A stretch of 62,319 bases of DNA, from positions 1-62,319 of the forward strand of contig NZ_JAECZC010000031.1 in the NCBI RefSeq assembly GCF_016056305.1, given 5' to 3'. The notes under the pieces are model-generated. The model saw nothing but the letters and a program-made list of their open reading frames with translations. It searched no databases and was not told the DNA's origin. The translations under genes and the position numbers were made by a program. Below, piece by piece: positions 45,857-55,775 of the stretch. This stretch comes from Amazonocrinis nigriterrae CENA67 (lineage in GTDB: Bacteria; Cyanobacteriota; Cyanobacteriia; Cyanobacteriales; Nostocaceae). How positions within the stretch are numbered: position 1 is the stretch's first letter; each line of letters begins with the position of its first letter.

Positions 45857-47869
45857 ATGGCTGTTGCAACCCAATCCCTCGAAGAACTTTCCATTAACTC
45901 GATCCGCTTCTTGGCTATTGACGCCGTAGAAAAGGCAAAATCGGGACACCCAGGGCTGCCGATGGGCGCGGCTCCCATGGCTTTTGTACTATGGGATCGC
46001 TTTTTACGGTTTAATCCCAAAAATCCCAAGTGGTTTAACCGCGATCGCTTTATTCTGTCTGCCGGGCATGGCTCGATGTTACAATATGCCCTGCTCTATC
46101 TGTATGGTTACGACAGCGTGAGTATTGAGGACATTAAGCAATTCCGTCAGTGGGAATCTAAAACCCCCGGACACCCCGAAAACTTCATGACTGCCGGCGT
46201 AGAAGTCACCACTGGCCCATTGGGACAAGGAATTGCCAATGGAGTCGGTATAGCGATCGCCGAGGCACATCTTGCTGCTAAATACAACAAACCTGATGCT
46301 CAGCTAGTTGACCACTACACTTACGTAATTTTAGGTGATGGTTGCAACATGGAAGGAGTTTCTGGTGAAGCTGCTTCTTTTGCTGGGCACTTGGGATTAG
46401 GCAAACTCATCGCTCTGTACGACGACAACCACATCTCCATCGACGGTTCTACAGATGTAGCATTCACCGAAGATGTTTCCAAGCGCTTTGAAGCATACGG
46501 TTGGCATGTCCAACATGTGGAAGATGGTAACACCGACCTAGAAGCAATTGCTAAAGCCATTGAAGCAGCCAAAGCTGTCACCGATAAGCCTTCTTTCATC
46601 AAGGTGACAACCACTATCGGTTATGGTTCACCCAATAAAGCAAACACCGCTGGTGTTCACGGTGCAGCTTTAGGAACAGACGAAGTGGCCTTGACTCGCC
46701 AAAATTTGGGTTGGGAATACGAACCTTTTGTAATTCCCCAAGATGTCCTCAGCCACACAGGCAAAGCAGTAGAACGTGGTGCAGCCTACGAGGCCGACTG
46801 GAACAAGACTTACGCTGACTACAAAGCTAAATATCCCCAAGAAGCAGCAGAATTTGAACGCTACATCAGCGGCAAACTACCCGATGGTTGGGATAAAGTA
46901 CTACCCACCTACACCCCCGAAGACAAAGCATTACCCACCCGCAAACACTCAGAAACCTGCTTGAACAAACTAGCAGCAGTTGTACCTGAACTCATTGGTG
47001 GTTCCGCTGACTTAACCCACTCCAACTTGACCGAACTCAAGGGTAAGGGTGATTTCCAAAAAGGACAATACCAAAACCCCAACATCCACTTTGGTGTGCG
47101 GGAACATGGTATGGGCGCAATTTGTAATGGTATTGCATTGCATGGTTCGGGATTAATTCCCTACGGTGCTACCTTCTTGATTTTCACAGATTACATGCGG
47201 GCTTCTATCCGCTTATCTGCCCTGTCTCAAGCTGGGGTAATTTGGGTAATGACCCACGACTCCATTGGTCAAGGTGAAGACGGCCCGACCCACCAACCCA
47301 TCGAAACACTGGCTTCCCTACGTGCCATTCCTAACCTCACAGTGATTCGCCCCGCTGACGGTAATGAAAGTTCTGGTGCTTACAAAGTAGCCATTGAAAG
47401 AGCAAAGCAAGACGCTCCTACTTTGTTGGCATTCACCCGTCAAAATGTCCCCAACTTGGCAGGTACTTCCATTGAAGGCGTAACCAAGGGTGGCTACACA
47501 GTGCTGGATTCAGATGGTACACCAGAGTTGATCATCATTGGTACTGGTTCAGAATTGAGCCTCGCTGTCACCGCAGCTGAGAAACTCACAGCCGAAGGTA
47601 AGAAAGTTCGTGTTGTTTCCCTACCTGCATGGGATTTATTTGAAGCACAGGATGCAGCTTACAAAGAGTCTGTATTACCGAAAGCTGTCACCAAGCGCTT
47701 GGCTGTAGAAGCTGCTTCTAGTTTCGGTTGGCACAAGTACGTAGGTACTGAAGGCGACATTGTTAGTATCGATCGCTTTGGTGCTTCCGCGCCAGGTGGT
47801 GTTTGTCTGGAGAAGTTTGGCTTTAGCGTTGACAATGTGTTAGCTAAGGCGAAGCAATTGTTGGGTTAA
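45857..47869 (+). CDS. tktA: Transketolase
   Basis: A 670-residue TPP enzyme that moves two-carbon units in the Calvin-Benson cycle and pentose phosphate pathway. Landmarks: [20 protein letters not shown] (~27-46), [19 protein letters not shown]/Mg motif [32 protein letters not shown] (~155-186), and [15 protein letters not shown] (~473-487). It is full length. A terminator follows at 47904. Single gene unit. Confidence 0.96.
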   Translation: MAVATQSLEELSINSIRFLAIDAVEKAKSGHPGLPMGAAPMAFVLWDRFLRFNPKNPKWFNRDRFILSAGHGSMLQYALLYLYGYDSVSIEDIKQFRQWESKTPGHPENFMTAGVEVTTGPLGQGIANGVGIAIAEAHLAAKYNKPDAQLVDHYTYVILGDGCNMEGVSGEAASFAGHLGLGKLIALYDDNHISIDGSTDVAFTEDVSKRFEAYGWHVQHVEDGNTDLEAIAKAIEAAKAVTDKPSFIKVTTTIGYGSPNKANTAGVHGAALGTDEVALTRQNLGWEYEPFVIPQDVLSHTGKAVERGAAYEADWNKTYADYKAKYPQEAAEFERYISGKLPDGWDKVLPTYTPEDKALPTRKHSETCLNKLAAVVPELIGGSADLTHSNLTELKGKGDFQKGQYQNPNIHFGVREHGMGAICNGIALHGSGLIPYGATFLIFTDYMRASIRLSALSQAGVIWVMTHDSIGQGEDGPTHQPIETLASLRAIPNLTVIRPADGNESSGAYKVAIERAKQDAPTLLAFTRQNVPNLAGTSIEGVTKGGYTVLDSDGTPELIIIGTGSELSLAVTAAEKLTAEGKKVRVVSLPAWDLFEAQDAAYKESVLPKAVTKRLAVEAASSFGWHKYVGTEGDIVSIDRFGASAPGGVCLEKFGFSVDNVLAKAKQLLG

Positions 47870-47903
47870 TTAGCAACAGAATATTCTCTGATTTTTCTTG
47901 TGG

Positions 47904-47931
47904 GGTGGGCCAGAAAGCCCGCCTTTTTTTT
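47904..47931 (+). terminator. Rho-independent terminator of tktA
   Basis: GGTGGGC (47904-47910), loop CAGAAA, GCCCGCC (47917-47923), then eight T. Lies 35 bases past the tktA stop. Confidence 0.9.
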
Positions 47932-48501
47932 AAATTCAAACTGATAATTCTTATGTATGGCAGGGAACAGGGAACAGGTTTGTAAGCCTCTTAGAGTCAA
48001 TGTTTGATGATTAGTCTTTGTCCTCAACTATACTTCGACTGCTGTATACCCCAAATTCATCAAAAAATATAAAAACCGAGTTTTTCTGAAAAACTCGGTT
48101 TTTATATTTTTACTAATTATTGATATCTCTATTGTTGTAAAGAGAGTTTGACAGATTTAAAAAACTCCGCTTCTATTCCTTTCTTCTGCAACGAGGAGCC
48201 ACTATGCGATCGCACTTTGCCGACACACGCACGCATATAGCGTCAGAGGCGCCAAAAGATTGATTTTTCGTTAATATTGAGAACAGTGCAAGACAACTCT
48301 TATTGCCATTCGCTTCTCAATGGGATGAGTAGTAGCAATACGGTTCGGATAAGCATTTTAAACTCACAATAGGGTTTGGGGAAAAGGTTACTGGGCTTGG
48401 GTTAAAGGTTTTTCTTTCCCTTTCCCCTTTAACCGAACCGTATTGGGAGTAGTAAATAATACTCCCCTTTTACACAACTCAATACCCAATAAGCACAATC
48501 T
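47932..48501. other. Intergenic region between convergent tktA and DUF606 genes
   Basis: Contains the palindrome terminator at 48071, a GAGGAGCCACTATGCG...GTCAGAGGCGCC element (about 48193-48253) and a GGTTCGG...CCGAACC inverted pair (about 48342-48440). No gene seen. Confidence 0.6.
48071..48103. terminator. Perfect bidirectional terminator
   Basis: AAAAACCGAGTTTTT (48071-48085), loop CTG, AAAAACTCGGTTTTT (48089-48103). Placed between the convergent tktA and DUF606 genes. Confidence 0.85.
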
Positions 48502-48954
48502 TCATTTTTTAGCAGCAACCAAAGAAACTCCAATAATCACAAAGACGATTCCTGTGATGCGTAATGGACTAGCTGCATATTTGGTCAGCCCGATCGCACC
48601 ATAATGATCAAGAAAAAGTGCTGCTATCATTTGACCTGCGATCGTCAGTGAAAGTGCAAGGGCGGCTCCGATCTTAGGTGTAGCAAAAATAGTTGACCAA
48701 ACATACAAAGTACCTAAACAACCACCAACCCACATCCACCAAGATGTTTGAAAAAGCGAGGTCGAAGCAGGAATTGGATACCGCGCGAAAAAACAGATGG
48801 CAAGCGATGTTAATGTACCTGCAAGATATGAAACGAACGTAACTTGCATTGGCTCACCTACATAACGTCGCAACAGTGTATTCAAGGCGACTTGAACAGG
48901 TAGAATCGCGCCCCCAGCAAGCGCTGCAAAAAGATAAATCGTGCGTTCATTCAT
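48502..48954 (-). CDS. DUF606 (YdcZ-type) DMT superfamily membrane protein
   Basis: A 150-residue inner membrane protein of five predicted helices, from ATG 48954 (MNERTIYLFAALAGGAILPVQ). The family landmark is GGAILPVQVALNTLLRRYVG with a late ALSLTIAGQMIAALFLDHYG. DUF606 proteins are DMT-superfamily transporters of unknown substrate; single-gene and paired forms exist. It lies downstream of the NRPS gene on the same strand (412-base gap), so it might export a product, but this is only positional. It shares the HIP1-free character of that segment. Confidence 0.85.
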   Translation of the reverse strand: MNERTIYLFAALAGGAILPVQVALNTLLRRYVGEPMQVTFVSYLAGTLTSLAICFFARYPIPASTSLFQTSWWMWVGGCLGTLYVWSTIFATPKIGAALALSLTIAGQMIAALFLDHYGAIGLTKYAASPLRITGIVFVIIGVSLVAAKK

Positions 48955-49366
48955 CCTTAAACCTCTCGTTTTGATTATCCTGAAGTTAAGATACTTGAAG
49001 ATAAAAGCTTCAACGTCATTGAAAAAGCTGTTGATGCTCATGTCGTCAATGAACATCGTCTCGTTAGCGTTGCTAGATTTGTCTTTTTTTCTTGCACCCT
49101 TGCAGACATTAGTGCAATTAACTTAACCTCTCACCGATGCACCTAGTGGAATTAAAATTGGGGGTTAATTGTAACAGGGCTTACATAAGACGTGAGCGAA
49201 AACCTGATGATTACGTAACGGTAATTATTAAATTACCGTTACTTTCGTTATGTTTTGCGTAAGTTCTATGTAAGTGAATTCCCAAACATCATAATAAGCT
49301 GTCGTGGATATAATTTGCACTTTTTATGGTCTGGAACCCTGATTACAACGAGAATACTCTGGAAAA
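48955..49366. other. Gap between NRPS and DUF606 genes with a 12-bp hairpin
   Basis: The hairpin GTAACGGTAATT/AATTACCGTTAC (49215-49242) may end NRPS transcription. The remainder is AT-rich without recognisable gene. Confidence 0.5.
49215..49242. terminator. Hairpin downstream of the NRPS gene
   Basis: A perfect 12-base stem with loop ATTA, 125 bases past the NRPS stop. It lacks a clear T-run, so it could be a terminator or a protein-binding palindrome. Confidence 0.4.
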
Positions 49367-52300
49367 TTAAAGATGCGACAGCTGATCAATCGCGTTCAGC
49401 AAATTGCTGATACCTGTAATCTTGAGCAGGCTGTAGTGATCAGCTTTGAGGTTTATGACCGTCGGAGTCTTTTTAAAGTACCCGCCATGACTCTCAATGA
49501 ACGAGTAATCATCACCATCGGCCTTAAAAATAGTTATAGGCGCAGTGATCTGCCTCTGGGCTAGTTCGCTGAATGTGTACTTGGCTTCGTATGTCAGCTG
49601 TACAATTTTCATTATTCGTTCCACCAGATCCAAATCAAGCTTCTTATATCTTGAAATGAATGACGCAAAGCTGTCTTCATCTTTTGCAACCTGCAAACAC
49701 TCCTCCAGTGCAGGGCCTGTGATAGTACCTGCAAAAACCGAGAAAAGAATTGTCACATAGGCTTTGTTGGTGAATACAGGTTGATTACCATCAATAGCTT
49801 CGTTCTCAGTTTTCACCTTTGGTGACCCTGGAGCAATCAAAAACACATTTTCTACCTGCTCACCTGACTGCTCAAGCTGATAAGCAACTTCAAAGGCCAC
49901 TCGTGCGCCGAAGGAATATCCCCAGAGTGTATAGGGGCCGGTTGGTTGAATACGTTTTATTTCCTTAATGTCTTCTGCAGCCATCTCACTAACCGAGGAA
50001 AACGGCTCTTCTCCTTGGTTGATTCCATAGGCCTGGACACCGTAAAAGGGTCGATTGACATTTATTTTCTCTGCCAGTAACCTCAAATTCATTGGGTAGC
50101 CGCCAAGTCCAGGCCAGCAATAGACAGGATTATGTTCTCCCGTGGACGATAGACGTACTAGACGCGAGGAAAGTTCAACTTCATCACTGTCAACCTTACG
50201 AGCCAGCTTCTCGATGGTTGGAGCTTCAAAAAGAGCATGTAAAGGCAAGGTAGAATGAAACTCTTTGTTGACAGCGTTGATTATTCTCACAGCAATCAGT
50301 GAGTTGCCACCAGATTCAAAGAAATCGTCACATATCGAGACAGAATCCCACTTCATAGCCTTCTTCCAAATCTCGCCTATTCGCTGTTCGGTATTTGTGC
50401 GAGGTGCGATGATGGGCCGTTGAGACATTTCGATATTCACTTTGTCGGACGCTTCCAGTGCTTTAATGTCAATCTTTCCATTGGCAGTAAGCGGTAACTT
50501 GTCCATTACTATGATCTTGTTAGGTATCATGTAATCAGGCAAAAAGTTGTATATATCCTCTTTGATCAACTCTGCAGGGCCTTTCATCTGCACGGAGTCT
50601 TCCTTCATTCCCTCGCTGATTAACTGCTCATGACTCACGCGACCACCAATACAGAAGTAAGAAGGGCCCGGTTCTTCATTACAGGCGCTAAGTATCTTTG
50701 TTATCTGCTTTGCTGAAGGAAGATCGTTACCAGTCTCGGAGCTATATCCCGATGACAAGAAACCAAGATGTAAATCGTTCATCTGCAGATGTTGAAGCTT
50801 CCTACCAAGTACGAAATAATTCGCCCATTTACAGCTGTTTCTACCAATCATGGTGATTCCAAAACTTCCCTGTTCGTAGGTTAGCTGATTGATAGCTATT
50901 ACATGCCTCTTAAGAATGATCTCGTCTGAGATTTTTTCCAAGCGATCGTCTTTGTATTTGTATAGACCCGCAGGTAGATCAGCGATCTTACCTGGATGAC
51001 TTTGCACATAGATATCAACTGGTTCCATCGACGATGGCCCGACCTGAGCCACCACATCAAAACTGCCGAGATAATAATAGTATTCGTCTGCACATACCAC
51101 TTTTTCCCTGACATCGGGGGTATATTCAGCATCTCCAATGCGAAGCTGATATGCCGGAAGAATCTTGTCAAACAGACCCAACATGTGGCCAGTTTCAATT
51201 TCGAGTACCTCTTGAATATTATTCTTATAAACTAGCTCGATCGCTTTTCTCTTTCCAATGAAGTGTAGTTTTATTCGTGTTTGTTCTGTAGTATCTATTT
51301 CATTTAATAGTACTAATTGATGGCGTCCCGGATGGTAATAGTAGTAGCCAGACTTCAAACCAGCTATATTGACTAGTTCGAGATACATTTGCGTTGCGTA
51401 CAATGCACCGGGTGATGCGTAACCGTACTTGGGCAATAAACGCTCATCGCTGTGAAACGGCCCGAAGTATCTCAAAATCTCACCTAATTCTGTGAAGCTC
51501 AACGCATCCAAGCCACGAGAATCAGCCCAGTCGTTGGTTTGAGGGTCAGTAATTTGTGTATCCAGCAACTGCATAATATCAGCTTTGTGGACGACACCAC
51601 CCTCGAATAAACGGTAGGATTTGCGATTAAACGCCAATCGCCGCTGTTCCTCGGTTGGGGTTTTACCTGGAAGATCAAACTCCATCTGACCAGGTACACA
51701 ATTCTCTTCGTCGATATCCCTATATCCGAGATTTGACAATTGAGCTTTGACTTGAAGCTTATTTTGCTTCGACAGATGGTGTTCTCCGTGGACACCCTGA
51801 TCCATGACAGCAGCTTGTCTAGGACTTAATTCAATACATGCAATCAAATCAGAGTATCCGGTACGGAAATTTTTCTTAACTATAACTGCTGCATTCTTAA
51901 CCCAGTCATGCTTCTCAATTGCTACTTTTACTTCGTCAAGCTCAATACGAAACCCTCTGAGTTTCACTTGATTGTCTACCCGACCTACGAACTGAACAGT
52001 ACCATCTGCATTCCAATAAGCTAGGTCACCAGTCTTGTAAAGTTTGGCATCTCTGGAACTGATCGAAAACCAGTTGTTGACAAACCTTTCCTTGCTCAAG
52101 TCTGGGCGATTAATGTATCCCCGTGCAAGCTGAACACCACCGATGTATAACTCACCAGCTTCTCCAACTTGTGCTAGCGATTGATCGCTGTTGACAATGT
52201 AAAACTGAGTGTTGTGAACGGGAGTACCGATAGGGATTGCCTCAGAGTAATCAGCAATCTTATTTTTATCAACCTTAAAGGAGGAAGCATTGATAGTGCA

Positions 52301-53275
52301 TTCGCTTGGGCCATAAACATTAATTAAGTCGCATTTTGGCAGCACTTCAATGCATTGTTGGGCAAGTTTTTGTGACAGAAGTTCGCCGCCGCTGAATATC
52401 TGTGTGAGTGATTTACAATTGTGGAATATGTCGGTGTCGATAAGCGCTTGTAGCAGCGTCGGAACGCATTGCAAAGTCGTCACATTATGTCGGATAACAC
52501 TCTCGATTAATTGTTCTGAATCTTTATAGACTCCGGGGCGGCTCATAATAATTTTACTGCCACAACAAGACGCAAGAATCTCCCACTGTGCTGCGTCAAA
52601 ACTCATGGGTGTTTTTTGGAAAATAACTTTGCTCTCATCCAACTTGTAAACAGCTCGCATCCAATTCATCTGGTTGATGATACTGCGGTGTTCAATCATT
52701 ACACCCTTTGGTTTTCCCGTACTTCCAGAGGTATAAATGACATAAGCTAAGTTGTCCGAACCCACGCGCTTGGAGAGTCCATTGTGTCCAGTGATACTGG
52801 ATGGTATCTCAAATTCCTCCGCTTCTTTCAGGGTAACAATTCGCGTACCTGGGGGCACCAGTTCCGCCAACCTAACGCGTAGTTTTTCCTCTGAAAAAAT
52901 AATTTTGATGCCTGCATCCTCGACCATATATCTCAATCGGTCTTCGGGATATTCTGGTGATAATGGCAAATAAGCGCTACCTGAGAACAAAATACCCCAA
53001 ATCCCAACTATCAACTCCAGCGACGGCTCAAGGAAAATACCTACACATTCATCGACAGCTGCACCAAGATGCTGAAGATACGAACCCAAGCGTGAACTGA
53101 TTTCGGCGAGTTCTCGGTAAGTTATAGTTTCAGGATCACAATGATCACAGATAACTGCTTCTCTGTCAGGTTGAGCTTGCACTTGCTCTAGAAACAAGTC
53201 AACAAGAGATTTTGCCAGCGAATCTTCTGACTCTATGTGATCGAGCTTTTGAATAGTCAACTCTTGAGTTTGCAT
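49367..53275 (-). CDS. Indigoidine synthetase-like NRPS (A-Ox-T-TE)
   Basis: A 1302-residue single-module synthetase. The adenylation domain (~35-470) has YTSGSTGKPKG (181-191), TGDLAYW (415-421) and GRVDNQVKLRGFRIE (431-445). An oxidase/nitroreductase-like domain (~545-835, from FNRKSYRLFEGG) is inserted before the A10 Lys (K934 in LTANGKI). The carrier domain has phosphopantetheine Ser992 (FFESGGNSL). The thioesterase has S1121 (GYSFG), D1253 and H1280. This order and length match BpsA/IndC indigoidine synthetases, which make the blue pigment from two L-glutamines. Hand-aligned specificity residues (D227, A228, W231, Q269, F294, G296, V320, I328, N329, K934) give DAWQFGVINK, near the glutamine code I remember (DAWQFGLIDK). 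A phosphopantetheinyl transferase, needed for activity, is not in the window. Product unproven. Confidence 0.88.
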   Translation of the reverse strand: MQTQELTIQKLDHIESEDSLAKSLVDLFLEQVQAQPDREAVICDHCDPETITYRELAEISSRLGSYLQHLGAAVDECVGIFLEPSLELIVGIWGILFSGSAYLPLSPEYPEDRLRYMVEDAGIKIIFSEEKLRVRLAELVPPGTRIVTLKEAEEFEIPSSITGHNGLSKRVGSDNLAYVIYTSGSTGKPKGVMIEHRSIINQMNWMRAVYKLDESKVIFQKTPMSFDAAQWEILASCCGSKIIMSRPGVYKDSEQLIESVIRHNVTTLQCVPTLLQALIDTDIFHNCKSLTQIFSGGELLSQKLAQQCIEVLPKCDLINVYGPSECTINASSFKVDKNKIADYSEAIPIGTPVHNTQFYIVNSDQSLAQVGEAGELYIGGVQLARGYINRPDLSKERFVNNWFSISSRDAKLYKTGDLAYWNADGTVQFVGRVDNQVKLRGFRIELDEVKVAIEKHDWVKNAAVIVKKNFRTGYSDLIACIELSPRQAAVMDQGVHGEHHLSKQNKLQVKAQLSNLGYRDIDEENCVPGQMEFDLPGKTPTEEQRRLAFNRKSYRLFEGGVVHKADIMQLLDTQITDPQTNDWADSRGLDALSFTELGEILRYFGPFHSDERLLPKYGYASPGALYATQMYLELVNIAGLKSGYYYYHPGRHQLVLLNEIDTTEQTRIKLHFIGKRKAIELVYKNNIQEVLEIETGHMLGLFDKILPAYQLRIGDAEYTPDVREKVVCADEYYYYLGSFDVVAQVGPSSMEPVDIYVQSHPGKIADLPAGLYKYKDDRLEKISDEIILKRHVIAINQLTYEQGSFGITMIGRNSCKWANYFVLGRKLQHLQMNDLHLGFLSSGYSSETGNDLPSAKQITKILSACNEEPGPSYFCIGGRVSHEQLISEGMKEDSVQMKGPAELIKEDIYNFLPDYMIPNKIIVMDKLPLTANGKIDIKALEASDKVNIEMSQRPIIAPRTNTEQRIGEIWKKAMKWDSVSICDDFFESGGNSLIAVRIINAVNKEFHSTLPLHALFEAPTIEKLARKVDSDEVELSSRLVRLSSTGEHNPVYCWPGLGGYPMNLRLLAEKINVNRPFYGVQAYGINQGEEPFSSVSEMAAEDIKEIKRIQPTGPYTLWGYSFGARVAFEVAYQLEQSGEQVENVFLIAPGSPKVKTENEAIDGNQPVFTNKAYVTILFSVFAGTITGPALEECLQVAKDEDSFASFISRYKKLDLDLVERIMKIVQLTYEAKYTFSELAQRQITAPITIFKADGDDYSFIESHGGYFKKTPTVINLKADHYSLLKITGISNLLNAIDQLSHL

Positions 53276-53881
53276 AAGTAATCTCTAATTTTTATAAACG
53301 GTTTTTTGTTTCAGTTGAGTAAAGGTAAGTTCGATGAAAGATTTTGCTGAACCGATTTTGTCAAACTAAATTAACGTGAGTTCGATGAACCTCTCCCTAA
53401 CTCCTCTTGGACGCGGAGAGGGGCAGAAATATTTTTACTTTCCAACGATAAAATCAAGGTTTCAAAGCCTCTCTTCCTGTGGTAAAGAAGTTTGGAAAGG
53501 GGTTTTTAAAACCGTCGAACTCACGTTAATTTAAAAATCAGTAATGTTTTCTTTGCCAATAAATATTATTAGTGTGTAAGTAACTCCATTGGTTTAATCT
53601 CCTTTTTTGAAAGCTTGTCGAATGTAACTAGTAGTTGAACAAAAAACTACTAGGAATAATTCTTGGAGAGCAACTGGGTTTTGTGAGGGGCTAAAACCAA
53701 AAATGGCAATAGGCTATTTCGCGATATTTAGGCGCAGACCACCGTAGGCATCGCAATAAAAAAACTGGTTATATTCAGAACTTAAAAAGCTAGATGAATA
53801 ATTGAACACTTTTCGTCTTTCAGTTTTTCAAGCTTGGCAGATTTTAGCCAGTCAAAATCATGAAGTTAAAGACTAATTTAA
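53276..53881. other. NRPS upstream region with a MITE
   Basis: 606 bases holding the NRPS promoter, the inverted-repeat element at 53367-53533, and AT-rich sequence up to the Uma2 remnant. A short open stretch (about 53805-53877, FRLSVFQAWQILASQ) could be a gene fragment; I do not recognise it. Confidence 0.55.
53367..53533. mobile_element. MITE-like element with 19-bp terminal inverted repeats
   Basis: TAAATTAACGTGAGTTCGA (53367-53385) is the exact reverse complement of TCGAACTCACGTTAATTTA (53515-53533). The interior (~130 bases) has CCTCTCC...GGAGAGG hairpin parts and no ORF. No clear target duplication. It starts about 92 bases upstream of the NRPS start codon and could influence its promoter. 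Confidence 0.75.
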
Positions 53882-54112
53882 GTAACTAAGCCGTATGGGG
53901 GAAGCGAGCAACGCGATTTTGTGAGATTGGGTAAAAAACAAGCGATGGGTGTAGAATTAGGAATTTGGCAAGGTCGCTATCAGAATCTAGAATTACCTTG
54001 GTTGCGGTGGTGGGATAATCAAGGTAATTTGCTACAAATAGGATGGGAGCGATCGCAACACCTAGCTGCAAAGTTAAAAGAATTACGTGTAAACCCCGAA
54101 GATTTGGTATAA
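53882..54112 (+). pseudogene. C-terminal remnant of a Uma2/DUF820-type protein
   Basis: The frame reads VTKPYGGSEQRDFVRLGKKQ, then GVELGIWQGRYQNLELPWLR and ends LAAKLKELRVNPEDLV. The tail LRWWDxQGNLL...AAKLRELGxxPE is typical of the C-terminal part of some cyanobacterial Uma2-family (DUF820) proteins. No nuclease core is upstream; a stop precedes it at 53879. So it is probably a gene fragment rather than a complete small gene. Confidence 0.6.
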
Positions 54113-54116
54113 TTAT

Positions 54117-54138
54117 AGATTGGGCAAGATGCCCAACC
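54117..54138 (-). terminator. Hairpin downstream of the SLH protein gene
   Basis: TTGGGCA/TGCCCAA with loop AGA (54119-54136) lies just past the SLH gene's stop and could terminate it, or the remnant on the other strand. Confidence 0.45.
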
Positions 54139-54152
54139 CACAAAACCATAAA

Positions 54153-55775
54153 TTAAGCAGTCACAATATAAGGCGAGTCAATCACCGCTACACGATTGGC
54201 ATCTACCAAAGCTTGATAAACGATCGCAGCTACCTCAGCGCGTGTAGCATCGCGGGTAGGATTAAGTTGTTTCGGGTTCGGGTAATTGACGATAATCTGC
54301 TTTTGGATAGCTTTGACTACTTCATCTTTGGCATAGTCAGGAATTTTTGCTTGATCGTCAAAAGTTTTAGTTGTGGTTGCATCATCAACAAATAATCCCA
54401 AGCCATTCACCAAAGAGACAATCACCTGCACACGTTGAATATTTTGGTTAGGACGGAAGCTATTATCTGGAAAACCAGAGAGAAATAAACCTTGATATGC
54501 TTGTTGAATAACTTTCGATGCCCAAAAGTTTGCTGGCACATCTTTGAATTTGATAGCAGCTCGACTTGGCGATGGGTTAAAAGCTTTTACCAGTAAAGCA
54601 GCGTATTGGGCCCGTGTCATTGTAGCATCGGGTTTAAAGGTGCGATCGGGAAAACCGTTGATTATCCCCTGTCTGACTAATTCCCGAATAAACGCAGCCG
54701 CCCAATGATTACCAATATCAGTTAATTCAATAGGACTAGGAGTAGGTGTTGGTGTTGGCGTGGGTATTGGTATCGGTATCGGCGTTGGTGTTGGCGTTGG
54801 CGTTGGCGTGGGTATCGGTATCGGCGTTGGTGTTGGCGTTGGCGTTGGCGTAGGTATCGGCGTGGGTGTTGGCGTAGGTATCGGTGTCGGTGTTGGTGTT
54901 GGAACCTGATTATCTACAAACTCTATATTTCCTGACACCTTAGTGGGATTAATTTGATTACCTACAGAAACCAACTTGTTAGAACTGGCATTTTGCAAAT
55001 CAAATTTAGCGTTGTTGCGTAGAATGTTGCCTCCTGGGTTATTGGTACTGCCGATATCCGGTAGGGCGGTAGCAATTACTGTTAAACCATCCTCAGTATT
55101 ATTTTCACTGAGATTATTACGCAGTATGGGACGCGCACTACCAGAGACAAGAATCCCAGAACGGTTTTCGGAAATTTTGTTATCTAGAAGCGTGGGTGAT
55201 GCCGTATCACTTATAGCAATGCCAAAACCTGTTTTAAAGCAAGTGTTACCTTGAATTTGACCTTGGGAATTTTTAGCGATCGCAATTCCATTAGCTGCAT
55301 TCTCAGTGAACACATTACCTAGAATAACTGGGTTGGCATCGCCTGTAGTAAATACTCCCTCACGCTTACATTGGGTGAAGGTGCAATTAGCAACCACAGG
55401 TGTAGTTGATTCAATCCAAACGCCACTACCACGGCTGGCTAAATTTGTGACAGTTACACCCCGGAGTTCGGCAGCATTTTCTAGGACAAAGGTCACATTT
55501 TGACCAGCAAATGTGCGACTTAGGTAACTACCGCTGCCTTCAATTAAAATACCACTGCCTTTGTTAGCTTCATTACCAACCACTGTTACCCCTGATGGGA
55601 CTGTGAGTGGAAAAACTTCCCCACTAGCAGCGTTGTAATTACCATTTGCTAATTGAATCTTAGTATCAGACGTGGCAACCTTGAGGGCTTGCGTAATGGT
55701 TTTAAAAGGGGCTTGTTGGCTACCAGGATTACTATCACTACCTGTAGCTGGATTTACGTAAAGAAATTGTGCCAT
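54153..55775 (-). CDS. DUF1565 parallel beta-helix protein with PTP linker and three SLH domains
   Basis: A 540-residue surface-type protein. Residues ~1-285 form a right-handed parallel beta-helix of the DUF1565/pectate-lyase-like class ([21 protein letters not shown] then repeated [18 protein letters not shown]). A Pro-Thr-Ile linker follows (~290-352, (PT)n/(IP)n repeats). Three S-layer homology domains are at ~352-400 ([20 protein letters not shown]), ~410-465 ([18 protein letters not shown]) and ~470-525. SLH domains bind cell-wall polysaccharide or peptidoglycan. No signal peptide is visible from the chosen ATG (MAQFLYVNP), which is odd for an SLH protein. The next ORF starts do not supply one. 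Confidence 0.85.
   Translation of the reverse strand: MAQFLYVNPATGSDSNPGSQQAPFKTITQALKVATSDTKIQLANGNYNAASGEVFPLTVPSGVTVVGNEANKGSGILIEGSGSYLSRTFAGQNVTFVLENAAELRGVTVTNLASRGSGVWIESTTPVVANCTFTQCKREGVFTTGDANPVILGNVFTENAANGIAIAKNSQGQIQGNTCFKTGFGIAISDTASPTLLDNKISENRSGILVSGSARPILRNNLSENNTEDGLTVIATALPDIGSTNNPGGNILRNNAKFDLQNASSNKLVSVGNQINPTKVSGNIEFVDNQVPTPTPTPIPTPTPTPIPTPTPTPTPTPIPIPTPTPTPTPTPIPIPIPTPTPTPTPSPIELTDIGNHWAAAFIRELVRQGIINGFPDRTFKPDATMTRAQYAALLVKAFNPSPSRAAIKFKDVPANFWASKVIQQAYQGLFLSGFPDNSFRPNQNIQRVQVIVSLVNGLGLFVDDATTTKTFDDQAKIPDYAKDEVVKAIQKQIIVNYPNPKQLNPTRDATRAEVAAIVYQALVDANRVAVIDSPYIVTA
54735..54905. repeat. Coding minisatellite for the Pro-Thr linker
   Basis: GGTGTTGGCGTTGGC/GGTATCGG units encode the (Pro-Thr/Pro-Ile) linker on the minus strand. 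The repeat is prone to length change, so linker length may vary between strains. Confidence 0.85.

Noticed and set aside
48502-49056. Longer 184-residue start for the DUF606 gene
   Set aside because: The family begins at MNERTIYLFAAL (48954); upstream residues are not membrane-like or conserved.
50899-51235. Open frames inside the NRPS on both strands
   Set aside because: They overlap the oxidase domain in other frames and have no family similarity.
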